Position numbers and translations under genes: made by a program
NCBI RefSeq assembly: GCF_003710085.1
Contig: NZ_CP033324.1
Location: 3,597,501 to 3,661,500 of the forward strand
Direction of reading: 5' to 3'
DNA from: Nocardioides pantholopis
Lineage (GTDB): Bacteria > Actinomycetota > Actinomycetes > Propionibacteriales > Nocardioidaceae
Length of the DNA stretch: 64,000 bases
Notes under the pieces: model-generated
The model's input: only the letters and a program-made list of their open reading frames with translations
Database searches by the model: none
Told to the model about the DNA's origin: nothing
Shown: positions 33,750-43,300 of the stretch, in pieces
Position numbering within the stretch: position 1 is the stretch's first letter
Layout: each line of letters starts with the position of its first letter

Positions 33750-33885
33750 GCGGTGAGCCAGCCACCGAATCGGGCAGGTAAACCGTGGCCAGCTCACCGC
33801 CAGACCCAGCCGCCCCCGCCAGCGGTGAGCCAGCCACCGAACCAATCAACCGAACCAGGCAGGTAAACCGTGGCCAGCTCACCGC
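33750..33885. repeat. Two GCGGTGAG/CTCACCGC palindromic repeats
   Basis: Copy C (33750-33800, 51 bp) runs GCGGTGAGCCAGCCACCG to CCGTGGCCAGCTCACCGC, with arms almost fully complementary. Copy D (33822-33885) has the same arms and a longer loop. They belong to the same family as 13791-13955, with outer GCGGTGAG/CTCACCGC and inner CCACCG/CGGTGG blocks, but a different loop. They lie downstream of the alcohol dehydrogenase gene. Confidence 0.8.
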
Positions 33886-33955
33886 CAAACCCAGCGGAGC
33901 CGCCGGAGCCGCCAGACCCGCCAGACCGGCCGAGCCCAGCCAACCCGGGCACCCG

Positions 33956-35146
33956 TCAGGGCTGGAAGACGACCTTGACCATGCCTTCCTGCTTCTTCTG
34001 GAAGTGCTCGTAGGCCCGCGGCGCCTCGGAGAGCGGGAGGTGATGGGTCGCGAACGACTCCACCCCGAAGATGTCCTCGTCCTGGCTGACCATGCCGAGC
34101 AGCTCGTCGGTCCAGCGGCGCACGTTGGCCTGGCCCATCCGCAGCTGCACCTGCTTGTCGAAGAGCTGCATCATCGGCATCGGGTCCGCGGCCCCGCCGT
34201 ACACGCCGGAGATCGAGATGGTGCCGCCCCGGCGGACGGCCTCGATGGCGGTGTGCAGCGCGGCGAGGCGGTCGATGCCGGCATTCTTCATCAGCGGCTC
34301 GGAGATCGCGTCGGGCAGCATCCCGGTGATCTTCTGCACGAGCCCCGCGGCCGGCGAGCCGTGGGCCTCCATGCCGACGGCGTCGACGACCGAGTCCGGG
34401 CCGCGACCGCCGGTGGCCTCGCGGACCACCTCCGCGACCCCGCCGACCTGGTTGGCCTCGTCCAGGTTGACGACCTCGGCGCCGAACGCCGCGACCCGGG
34501 CCAGCCGCTCCGGGACCCGGTCCACGCTGATCACCCGGTGGCCGGCACGGATGGCCATCCGGGCGGTCATGTCGCCGATCGGGCCGGCGCCCATCACCAG
34601 GAGGGTGCCGCCGTCGGGGACGTCGGCGTACTGCAGCGCCTGCCAGGCGGTGGGCAGTACGTCGGAGAGGAACAGGAACCGGTCGTCGGAGGGGCCCTCG
34701 GGCACCTTGACCGGCAGGAAGTTCGCGAACGGCACCCGCAGGTACTCCGCCTGGCCGCCGGGCACCTGGCCGTAGAGCTTGCTGTAGCCGAAGAAGCTGG
34801 CGCCGGTGCCGTGCTCGTGGTTCTGCGTGGTCTCGCACTGGCTGAACAGCTGGCGCTCGCACATCCAGCAGGAGCCGCACGAGACGTTGAAGGGGACGAC
34901 CACCCGGTCGCCGACCTTGAGGTTGGTGACCTCGCTGCCGATCTCCTGGACGATGCCCATCGGCTCGTGGCCGACGACGTCGCCGGGCTCCATGAACGGC
35001 GCGAGGGTCTCGTACAGGTGCAGGTCGGAGCCGCACAGTCCGCTCGAGGTGACCTTGATGATCGCGTCGGTCGGCTCCTCGATCCGGGGATCGGGAACGT
35101 CGATGACGCGCATGTCGTGCACGCCCTGCCAGGTCACGGCCTTCAC
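33956..35146 (-). CDS. Zinc-dependent alcohol dehydrogenase
   Basis: 396-residue MDR enzyme. Catalytic zinc ligands are in SSGLCGSDLH and GHEPMG, and structural zinc cysteines in VSCGSCWMCERQLFSQC. NAD(P) binds at LLVMGAGPIGDM. The N-terminus KAVTWQGVHDMRVIDVPDP is typical of glutathione/mycothiol-independent formaldehyde or threonine-type dehydrogenases. It oxidises an alcohol, with substrate unknown. The GNAT gene lies upstream, separated by 72 bp. Confidence 0.92.
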   Translation of the reverse strand: MKAVTWQGVHDMRVIDVPDPRIEEPTDAIIKVTSSGLCGSDLHLYETLAPFMEPGDVVGHEPMGIVQEIGSEVTNLKVGDRVVVPFNVSCGSCWMCERQLFSQCETTQNHEHGTGASFFGYSKLYGQVPGGQAEYLRVPFANFLPVKVPEGPSDDRFLFLSDVLPTAWQALQYADVPDGGTLLVMGAGPIGDMTARMAIRAGHRVISVDRVPERLARVAAFGAEVVNLDEANQVGGVAEVVREATGGRGPDSVVDAVGMEAHGSPAAGLVQKITGMLPDAISEPLMKNAGIDRLAALHTAIEAVRRGGTISISGVYGGAADPMPMMQLFDKQVQLRMGQANVRRWTDELLGMVSQDEDIFGVESFATHHLPLSEAPRAYEHFQKKQEGMVKVVFQP

Positions 35147-35218
35147 TACGCACTCCTTCGTCGGGGATCTGGTGCGTAGGGGCGGTAGCCGATCGGCGGC
35201 GCCGGCATGCGGCCCGGG

Positions 35219-35728
35219 TCAGCCGATCCAGTAGCGCCGCTTCGGCTTCCCACCCTCGACCGGGACCACGTCCTCGAGCACGCCACCGCAGCGCTCGATG
35301 GTCGCCGCGGACGCGAGGTTGTCGTCGTCGCAGGTCAGCAGCGCCTTCTCCACCCCGACGGCCCGAGCGACCTCGAGGGACTGGCACAGGATCTCGGTGG
35401 CGTACCCGCGGCGGCGGTGCGCGGGACGCACGCCGTACCCGATGTGGCCGCCGTACCGCAGCAGCCAGTCGTTGAGGTCGTGGCGGATCGAGACCCGGCC
35501 GACCAGCTCCCCGCCGACCTCGGCGACCAGGAACGACGCGGGCACCCGGCCCGGCGGCAGGTCCACGCCGCGACGCTCGGCGGCGTACGACGCCAGCAGG
35601 TCCGCCCAGGGCAGGCCCGGCTCCCAACCGCTCAGGAACTCGAAGTGGTCGGCGGCGAGCTCCTCGTGGGCCCGCACCGCCTCCGTCTCGTCCTCGGCCC
35701 TCAGCGTCCGCAGCACCAGCCCGCTCAT
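35219..35728 (-). CDS. GNAT acetyltransferase
   Basis: 169 residues with the acetyl-CoA loop in GYGVRPAHRRRGYATEIL and a conserved C-terminal end (CGGVLEDVVPVEGGKPKRRY). It would acetylate a small molecule or protein amine. ATG 35728 is divergent from the DinB-like gene at 35780, 51 bp apart. Confidence 0.88.
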   Translation of the reverse strand: MSGLVLRTLRAEDETEAVRAHEELAADHFEFLSGWEPGLPWADLLASYAAERRGVDLPPGRVPASFLVAEVGGELVGRVSIRHDLNDWLLRYGGHIGYGVRPAHRRRGYATEILCQSLEVARAVGVEKALLTCDDDNLASAATIERCGGVLEDVVPVEGGKPKRRYWIG

Positions 35729-35779
35729 GGCCGAATTCTGCCCTGTCCGGGTGGCACGGACGTGACTACCGTGGCTGCC

Positions 35780-36337
35780 ATGAGCGAGAGCCCCGGACCG
35801 CCCTCCCCGGCACAGGCCCGCACCGAGGCCGAGTCCCTGCTCGCCGTCCTCGAGCGCAACCGGCGCACGTTCGCCTGGAAGACCTCGGGGGTCGACGAGG
35901 CCGGCCTGCGGGCGACCACGGCCGCCAGCTCGATGACGCTCGGCGGCCTGGTCAAGCACCTGGCCCTGGTGGAGACCGACTGGCTGGCGGTCAAGCTCGC
36001 CGGCGGCGAGTACGGCGACCCCTGGGAGACGGCCGACTTCGACGCCGACCCGGACTGGGAGTGGACCACTGGCGCGCTGGACGGCCCCCAGGCGGTGCAC
36101 GGGCTGTGGCAGGCCGCGGTCGATCGCTCCCGCGGCGTGGTCACCGCGGTGATCGAGGAGCGCGGCCTCGACGGGCCGGCGTCCTTCACCTGGCCGGACG
36201 GCCAGACCCCCACGGTCCGCGCCGTGATCCTGGATCTGATCGAGGAGTACGCCCGCCACGTCGGCCACGCGGACCTGCTGCGCGAGGCGGTCGACGGCCG
36301 GGTGGGCGAGGACGCGCCCGACGACTTCCGCTTCTAG
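35780..36337 (+). CDS. DinB-family (DUF664) protein
   Basis: 185 residues with a four-helix DinB fold. Metal-ligand His appears in LVKHLALVETDWL and in EEYARHVGHADLLREA. Relatives include mycothiol-dependent thiol transferases (MDMPI/BstA-like), so a thiol role is possible. TACCGT lies 7 bases before ATG 35780, so it is probably leaderless. Confidence 0.85.
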   Translation: MSESPGPPSPAQARTEAESLLAVLERNRRTFAWKTSGVDEAGLRATTAASSMTLGGLVKHLALVETDWLAVKLAGGEYGDPWETADFDADPDWEWTTGALDGPQAVHGLWQAAVDRSRGVVTAVIEERGLDGPASFTWPDGQTPTVRAVILDLIEEYARHVGHADLLREAVDGRVGEDAPDDFRF

Positions 36338-36489
36338 GCGGACAGCTGTAGACCGGCGGAGCGGGTGTCGGCGAAAGCCGTACCACACCCGGATCCCGCT
36401 TGTACGGTCGGCGGGCTCGCCGTGGACGCCGCGGTCGAGCGCGTGCAGGCGGACCCGCGTGCGCGCCCTCGCCACCAGGAAGCACGCCG

Positions 36490-37053
36490 ATGACCGATCA
36501 GACCATGCCCCCGCCCGGTGGCAGCGCCGAGAGGCCGCCCACCGCCCCGCCCACCGCCCCGCCGGTCGGGCCGCCGGTCGGGCCGCCGGTCGGCCCGCCG
36601 ACGTCACCGCCCCCCGGCTACGCGCCGGCGCCGGCCTACGCACCGGCGCAGGCCGCGCCGGCGTACGCACCCGGGCCGTATCAGGGCGGTGCCGGCCCGA
36701 TCGGTCAGGTCCGCAGCACCGGCACCTGCATCGCGCTGGCCATCTGCACCCTGGGCATCTACTCGATCGTCTGGTTCTACAAGGTCCACCAGGAGATGAA
36801 GGAACACACCGGCACCGGCCTCGGCGGGGGCGTCGCCCTGCTGCTGGCGCTCCTGGTCAGCATCGTGATGCCGTACGTGACCGCGGGCGAGGTCGGCAAC
36901 CTCTACCGCCGCCGCAACCAGCCCGCGCCGGTCTCCGGCACCACCGGTCTGTGGTACTTCCCGGGCTCGTTCATCCTGGTCGGCCCGATCGTGTGGTTCG
37001 TCAAGACCAACGGGGCCCTGAACTCCTACTGGCGCAGCCAGGGCGCGGCCTGA
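36490..37053 (+). CDS. DUF4234 membrane protein with Pro-rich N-terminus
   Basis: 187 residues. The first 70 are Pro/Ala/Gly-rich, including three VGPP units encoded by a 12-bp tandem repeat at 36562-36597. DUF4234 follows, with membrane segments IALAICTLGIYSIVWFYKVH and GVALLLALLVSIVMPYVTAG. The function is unknown. AGGAA precedes ATG 36490. Confidence 0.85.
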   Translation: MTDQTMPPPGGSAERPPTAPPTAPPVGPPVGPPVGPPTSPPPGYAPAPAYAPAQAAPAYAPGPYQGGAGPIGQVRSTGTCIALAICTLGIYSIVWFYKVHQEMKEHTGTGLGGGVALLLALLVSIVMPYVTAGEVGNLYRRRNQPAPVSGTTGLWYFPGSFILVGPIVWFVKTNGALNSYWRSQGAA

Positions 37054-37096
37054 GCGGTTCCGGATCGGCGCTCGGGCGCCGTCATTCCGGCATCCC

Positions 37097-38008
37097 TCAG
37101 GCGGCCTGGCGGCGGCGGTAGTCGCGCGGGGACTCCCCGTGGACCCGCTTGAAGGCGGCACTGAGCGCGAACGGCGTGCCGTAGCCGACCCGGGCGGCGA
37201 TGGCGGCGATCGTCTGGTCGGTGCCGGCGAGCAGGTCGGCGGCCAGGGCCAGGCGCCACCGGGTGAGGTAGGTCAACGGCGGCTCCCCCATCCGTGCCGT
37301 GAAGCGGCGCGCCAGCGCCGCCCGCGAGAGGCCTACGTGGTCGGCGAGGGACGCCACGGTCCAGGGCCGCTCCGGGTGCTCCTCCATGGCCCGCAGCACC
37401 CGCCCGACCAGGGGGTCGGCCGCGGTGCCGGACGGCTCGGCGAGCGCCGCGCGGGCGCAGCGCACCACCAGCAGGTCCAGCAGCCGGTCGAGCACGGCGG
37501 ACTGGCCGGGCTCGTCGCCGACGAGCTCGGTGGCGAAGAGCTCGACCAGCCGGGGGTCCAGGTCGTGCAGGACCAGCTGCTCGGGCAGCCGGGACAGCAC
37601 CAGGGACCCCACCGACGTCTCCTGCTCGTAGGTGCCGATCAGCATCACCGTCGCGTCGGCGGTGCGACTGTTGCCCCAGGTCCGCACCCCCAGCCGGAGG
37701 TCCTCGGCCAGCAGCCGGCCGTGCGGGTCGACACAGACCTGGCCCGGGAGGATCCGGATGTCGGCGGGGGTCGAGGCGGAGTCGGCGACGGTGTACGGCG
37801 CCGGGCCGCGGACCACCACGACGTCCCCCACGCCGACCTCGGTCGACTCCCGCCCGCGGGTGAACGTCGCTCGGCCACGCGCCATCACGACCACCGTCAG
37901 CGGCGCCCGGTCCTCGACGGTCAGCGACCAGGTGCCCTCGAAGACCGCCTTCAGCGCGAAGGCCCGCTGAGCGCGCGGACCGTCGAACAGTGCACTGACG
38001 GCGTCCAT
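37097..38008 (-). CDS. AraC-family transcription factor
   Basis: 303 residues. The N-terminal cupin-like sensor is at about 1-180 (cupin_6 type). The C-terminal double helix-turn-helix (about 205-300) has VASLADHVGLSRAALARRFT and IAARVGYGTPFALSAAFKR. Divergence from the NAD(P)-binding/DUF1772 genes suggests it controls them. ATG 38008 is used; ATG 38026 would add six residues. Confidence 0.9.
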   Translation of the reverse strand: MDAVSALFDGPRAQRAFALKAVFEGTWSLTVEDRAPLTVVVMARGRATFTRGRESTEVGVGDVVVVRGPAPYTVADSASTPADIRILPGQVCVDPHGRLLAEDLRLGVRTWGNSRTADATVMLIGTYEQETSVGSLVLSRLPEQLVLHDLDPRLVELFATELVGDEPGQSAVLDRLLDLLVVRCARAALAEPSGTAADPLVGRVLRAMEEHPERPWTVASLADHVGLSRAALARRFTARMGEPPLTYLTRWRLALAADLLAGTDQTIAAIAARVGYGTPFALSAAFKRVHGESPRDYRRRQAA

Positions 38009-38019
38009 GAAGAGACGTT

Positions 38020-38035
38020 CGCACATGATCGTGCG
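38020..38035. promoter_or_regulatory. Inverted repeat in the AraC divergent promoter
   Basis: CGCAC-ATGATC-GTGCG sits between the araC-type gene and its divergent neighbour. It is a possible operator for the regulator. The arms are only 5 bp, so the evidence is weak. Confidence 0.3.
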
Positions 38036-38081
38036 CGTCACAAGCATTCTGATCGTCCACCGAGGCGGCCACGGTGGAGCC

Positions 38082-38894
38082 ATGACCACTCTCATCACTG
38101 GCGGCACCGGCAAGACCGGTAGCCGCGTCGCCCACCGCCTGACCACGCTCGGCCGGCCCGTCCGCGCCGTGTCCCGCCACAGCGAGCCGAGGTTCGACTG
38201 GCACGACGCCACGACCTGGGACGCCGCTCTCGACGGCTGCACCGCCGCCTACGTCTGCTTCCAGCCCGACCTCGGCCTCCCCGGTGCCGACGAGATCGTC
38301 GGCGCGTTCGCCCGGCGCGCCGTCGACCTCGGGTGCACCCGACTGGTGCTCCTCTCCGGACGGGGCGAGGAGGGCGCCCGGCGCTCGGAGGCAGCGCTCG
38401 TGGGCGCGGGCCCGGACTGGACGATCCTGCGCTCGTCGTTCTTCTTCCAGAACTTCACCGAGTCGTTCTGGGCCGAGGAGCTCGACACGGGCTCGCTCAC
38501 GATGGTGGAGAGCACGGCGCCCGAGCCCTTCGTGGACGTCGAGGACGTCGCTGACGTCGCGGTGGCCGCGCTCCTGGACCCGGCGCACGTGGGCCGGGTC
38601 CACGAGCTCACCGGCCCGCGGCTGATCCGGTTCGCCGACATCGCTGCGGAGATCGCCGACGCGTCCGGACGGCCGGTCGACTTCCGGGAGCTGCCGGCCG
38701 AGGAGTACGCCGCGGCGCTGGTGGCCGCCGGCCTCGAGGCCGACGACGCCGCGGGGCTGGCCGCCCTGTTCGACGAGGTGCTCGACGGCCGCAACGCCCA
38801 CCTGGACCCCGGTGTCCGCGACGTCCTCGGCCGCGACCCGCGGGACTTCGCGGCGTTCGCTGCGGACGCGCTCGTGCCGACGGCCCGTGGCTGA
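38082..38894 (+). CDS. NAD(P)-binding NmrA/atypical SDR protein
   Basis: 270 residues with the Rossmann motif TLITGGTGKTGSRVAHRL at the N-terminus. The catalytic Tyr-Lys pair of classical SDRs is not obvious, which fits NmrA-like sensors or NAD(P)H:quinone reductases. GGAG precedes ATG 38082. It is followed by a DUF1772 gene 8 bp downstream, and the pair is probably regulated by the divergent AraC protein. Confidence 0.88.
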   Translation: MTTLITGGTGKTGSRVAHRLTTLGRPVRAVSRHSEPRFDWHDATTWDAALDGCTAAYVCFQPDLGLPGADEIVGAFARRAVDLGCTRLVLLSGRGEEGARRSEAALVGAGPDWTILRSSFFFQNFTESFWAEELDTGSLTMVESTAPEPFVDVEDVADVAVAALLDPAHVGRVHELTGPRLIRFADIAAEIADASGRPVDFRELPAEEYAAALVAAGLEADDAAGLAALFDEVLDGRNAHLDPGVRDVLGRDPRDFAAFAADALVPTARG

Positions 38895-38902
38895 CAGGTG
38901 CG

Positions 38903-39343
38903 ATGACAGTCATGGCTGACGGCATGGACAGCGTGCTGCTGGCCGGCGGGCGGGCCCTCAGCGGCCTGCTCGCCGGCACCTACCTGGCCTTCGTGGTGGC
39001 GGTGATGCCGTCCCTGCGGGGTGTGTCCGACGAGACCTTCGTGCGGGTGATGAACCGGATCAACGTCGTCATCGTCAACCCGGTCTTCCTGGCGCTGTTC
39101 CTGGGCGCCCCGGCGCTCGCCGTGCTGCTGGCCGCCCTGCGTCGCGACCCGGTGACGATCGCGGCGGCCGTGGCCGCGGTGGTCGCGCTCGTGATCACGT
39201 TCGCGGTCAACATCCCGCTCAACGAGGCCCTGGCCCGGGGCGGGTCCCGCGATGCGTTCGAGTCGGCCTGGGTGCGCTGGCACGACGTACGCACGGTGGC
39301 CGCGGCCGCGGCGTTCGTGCTGCTGTGCGTCCCCGGCAGGTGA
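38903..39343 (+). CDS. DUF1772 membrane protein (anthrone-oxygenase-like)
   Basis: 146 residues with four hydrophobic segments and DUF1772 features (LLAGTYLAFVVAVMPSL, NIPLNEAL, WVRWHDVRTVAA). Family members include anthrone oxygenases of polyketide pathways. It is in an operon with the NAD(P)-binding protein. The start is ATG 38903; ATG 38912 is also possible. Confidence 0.88.
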   Translation: MTVMADGMDSVLLAGGRALSGLLAGTYLAFVVAVMPSLRGVSDETFVRVMNRINVVIVNPVFLALFLGAPALAVLLAALRRDPVTIAAAVAAVVALVITFAVNIPLNEALARGGSRDAFESAWVRWHDVRTVAAAAAFVLLCVPGR

Positions 39344-39379
39344 CGGTCCTGTAAGCCCCGGGCCGGGTGGCTGGTGCTG

Positions 39380-40126
39380 TCAGGACCGCTCGACGGCCTC
39401 GGCCAGCTCGGCCAGCGACGTGAACCGGTGGTCGGGGGTGACGACCTGCTGCGGGGCCGGGGTCGCACCGAAGCCGTCCTGGCCGGCACGGCGCTCGATC
39501 CAGCAGGTCGCGACGCCGAGCCAGCTGGCCGTGGTGAGGTCGTGGTACTGGCTCTGGGCCACGTGCAGCCAGTCCTGACGCCCGTAGCCCTGGACCCGCT
39601 GCCGGTCGGCGCAGTAGGTGAAGACCTGGGGATCGGGCTTGTTGACCCCGACGTCCTCGGCGGTGACCGTGTCGTCGAACGGGTCGCCGAGCGTGGCCGC
39701 CAACTGCGCCAGCGCCCAGTTGTCGGCGTTGGTCAGCGCCACCAGGCGGTAGTGCTGACCGAGCCGCGCCAGCGCTGCGGGGGCGTCGGGGAACGCCGGC
39801 CAGCGGCGGATCGAGTCGCGCAGCGCCGCGGCGTACTCCTCGGTGGCGGGCAGGCCCACCTCCCCGGCCAGGCGCTGGTAGATCGGCTCCAGCATCTGGG
39901 TGAACGGCAGCTCCGGGGTCAGCCGCTGCTGCTCGTCCTCGGCGGCCGCGAACCGCGCCAGGGCGTGCTCGTCGCTGAGGGCGACGCCCTCGGTCCGGGC
40001 GATCTCCTGGAGGCAGTCCAGGATCCCGCGCTCGAAGTCGATCAGGGTGCCGACGACGTCGAAGCTCAGCCAGCGGTACTCCGCCAGCCTGCGGGCCTCG
40101 TCCTTCGCCGATGGCGTCCGGCTCAT
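39380..40126 (-). CDS. HAD-superfamily haloacid dehalogenase type II
   Basis: 248 residues. The HAD nucleophile is in LSFDVVGTLIDFERG, Thr/Asn in LVALTNADNW, Lys in VGVNKPDPQVF, with a final acidic region. Type II dehalogenases cleave 2-haloacids by an aspartyl ester. Many such genes are annotated this way without known substrates, so the activity is uncertain. Confidence 0.88.
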   Translation of the reverse strand: MSRTPSAKDEARRLAEYRWLSFDVVGTLIDFERGILDCLQEIARTEGVALSDEHALARFAAAEDEQQRLTPELPFTQMLEPIYQRLAGEVGLPATEEYAAALRDSIRRWPAFPDAPAALARLGQHYRLVALTNADNWALAQLAATLGDPFDDTVTAEDVGVNKPDPQVFTYCADRQRVQGYGRQDWLHVAQSQYHDLTTASWLGVATCWIERRAGQDGFGATPAPQQVVTPDHRFTSLAELAEAVERS

Positions 40127-40306
40127 CCACGTCCTCCCCTGCTCGGTGCCAGCGCGAGCCTAGCCAGAGGTGGCCAGAGGTGGATGGAGCGCCGGCGGCC
40201 TGCCCGGACAGTGGCGCGGGCCGGCGCTGGCCCGAATCGGGGGAGGCCGGGCGGCCGGGCGGCGACCGACAGTAGAAGGCGTGTCCCTGCTCGGGAGGTA
40301 GACGCC

Positions 40307-43300
40307 ATGCCAACTCTTCGCAAGATCGTTGCCGCGACCGTCTGCGCCCTGACGGCGGCCACGCTCTCGGTCGTCCCCGACGCGGCACGCACCGCGGCGT
40401 ACGCCGACCCGCCGACGGGCGGGACCACGATCGTCTCGGAGACGTTCACCGGCACCTCGGTCGCGGATCCGTCCTGGACGGTCCAGGGCGACACCTGCCT
40501 GACCGGAGCCCGGACGGCTCCGCCGGCGGGCGCGGCGCAGATCCCGACCTGCGCCACCCACCGGACCGGCCCGGTGCCGGCGCTCGGCGCCACCCCCGGC
40601 TATCTGCAGCTGACCGACGCCAGCACCCAGACCGCGGGCAGCGCGCTGTACAACCGGCCGATCCCGGCCACCGCCGGGGTGACCATCACCTTCGACCAGT
40701 TCCAGTACGGCGGCACCGGGGCCGACGGCATCGGGTTCTTCCTCGTGGACGGCTCCACCGACCTGACCCGCACCGGCGCGCCCGGCGGCAGCCTGGGGTA
40801 CGCACAGCGCACCGCCGAGGGCGGCGTCCCCGAGCCGGGCGTCGAGGGGGGCGTGCTCGGAGTCGGGCTGGACGCCTACGGCAACTACTTCGACGACGGC
40901 GAGAGCCGCGGGACGGGCTGCCCCGAGAACGAGCGCTCGTCCTCGACCGCCGAGGGCGCGGTGGCCCCCAACGTGATCACGCTGCGCGGCCCCGGGGAGG
41001 GCCTCACCGGCTACTGCTACCTCGCCTCGACCACGCCCGCTGACCCCGCGGACCCGAACGACCCGGGCACCACGCTCAACGGCGGCACCGGGACGCTGCG
41101 GGCCCGGACCCTCGCCGGGTCCTGGCGCCAGGTGAACGTCACGGTCACCCCCGCCCCGGACCCGCGCGTGATCGTCCAGGTCCGGTACAACCCCAGCAAC
41201 CCCAACGACCCGTGGATCACCGAGCTCGACGTTCCCGCTCCCCCGGACCTGCCGAGCACCTACAAGTTCGGGCTCTCGGGCTCCACCGGCGGCGTGACCG
41301 ACGTCCACCTGATCCGCAACGCAGTGGTCCGGTCGGTCAACCCGCTCGCCGAGCTGCAGCTGGAGAAGCAGGTCGACCGCAGCGCCGGCACCCTGCCCGC
41401 CGTCATCACCGCCGGCACGGTCATCCCCTACCAGTACACCGTCACCAACGCCGGGACGGAGACGTTGTCGACACTGGCGATCGCCGACGACACGATCACC
41501 GGTCCGATCACCTGCGACGCCACCACACTGACCCCAGCCCCGGCGCCCGGGTCGACCACTGTGTGCCGGGGCACCTACACCGTCACCGCGGACGACGTCG
41601 CCGCCGGCGAGGTCGTCAACACCGCCACGGCGACCGCCCAGCGGCCCGACGGCGACCAGGTGACCTCCCCGGAGGCCACGGTCACCGTCCCGCTGGTCTC
41701 CAGCCTCGACCTGACCAAGACCGTGGAGACCGACCCGCCGTACGCCGCCGGCCAGCAGGTCGAGTACCTCTACACGGTGACGAACATCGGCGGGTCCACG
41801 GTGACGAACATCGCCGTCACCGACGACCGCGTCTCCTCCGCGGACCTGCTGTGCGGGGAGAACGTGCTGGCCCCGGGTGCCTCGACCACCTGCACCGGCA
41901 CCTACACCGTGGACACCAGCCAGGCCGACGCCTCCGGCAGCATCGTCAACACCGCCGTCGCCACGGGCGAGACCCCGGCCGGCCAGGAGGTCGAGTCGCC
42001 CGAGGCCCAGGCCGCGCTCGCGGTGAACACCGACATCGCCGTCACCAAGACCGTCGACGACCCCACCCCCGACGTCGGCGCCACCGTCACCTTCACCGTC
42101 ACCGCGACCAACAACGGGCCCGCGGCCGCCACCGACGTCGTCATCACCGACCTGCTTCCCGCCGGCCGGCTCACCCTGCTGACGTCCAGCACCGGCGGGC
42201 CGCAGGGGTCCACCTACACCGACGCCTCCGGGCGCTGGTCGATCCCGGCGCTGGCCGTCGGGAACGCCGTGACGCTGACCCTGACCGCCCGCGTGGACAC
42301 CAACGGCGTGGTGTCGAACACCGCCAGCCTGACCAGGCTCGACCAGCTCGACACCAACGCGGCCAACAACACCGCCACGGTGACGCTCAACCCCGCCAGC
42401 CTCGACCTGGCCGTGACCAAGGAGGTGATCGGCCTCCAGGAGGTCGCGGCGGGGCAGACCGTCACGTTCCGGGTCACCGTCACCAACAACGGCCCGCTCC
42501 CCGGCACCGGCATCACCGTGACCGACACCCTGCCGCCGGGGCTGGACTACCGTCCTGCGGACTCCGGTGGCACCGGCACCTACGACCCGGCCACCGACAC
42601 ATGGACCATCGGCTCGCTCGCCGTCGACGGGACCGCCACGTACGACTTCGTCCTCGACACCACCGCCGCCGGGACGTTCACCAACGTGGCCAGCCTCGCC
42701 ACCGTCTCCCCCGTCGACATCAACAGCGCGAACGACTCCGCGTCGGCGACCGTCGACGTGCGGATCCCGGCCGCCGACCTCGCCATCGTCAAGGGCGTCT
42801 CCCCGGAGGAGGCGGTCGTCGGGGACACGGTCACCTACACGGTCACGGTCCTCAACCGCGGCCCCGACCCGGTCACCGGCGTCTACGTCACCGACACCGG
42901 CCCGGAGGGGGTGACCGTCCTGGAGAGCACGCCCTCCCAGGGCACCGTCGACGTCCCGGGGGCCCGATGGAACGTCGGCACCCTGGCCTCGGGCGGCTCC
43001 GCCACCCTCACCGTCACCGCGCGGCTCGACACGGCCGGGACCAAGGTCAACCTCGTCACGGTGGACGCGCCACTCCTCGACGACCCGACCCCGGCCGACA
43101 ACGAGTCCACCGCGACAGTGACCACCCTGGCCCCGGCGGTCGACGTCGGCGTCACCAAGTCCGTCGCGGCTGCCGGTGGCGGGTCCGCCTCGGAGATCCC
43201 GCTCGGCCAGGACGCGGTGTTCACCGTCACCGCCACCAACAACGCGGTCTCCGGACAACCGGCCACCACGGCCACGAACCTCGTCTTCGCCGATCTCCTC

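Noticed and set aside
39344..39388. Terminator between DUF1772 and HAD genes
   Set aside because: CGGTCCTG/CAGGACCG arms are 8 bp with a loop of about 29 bases and overlap the HAD stop; too weak to call.
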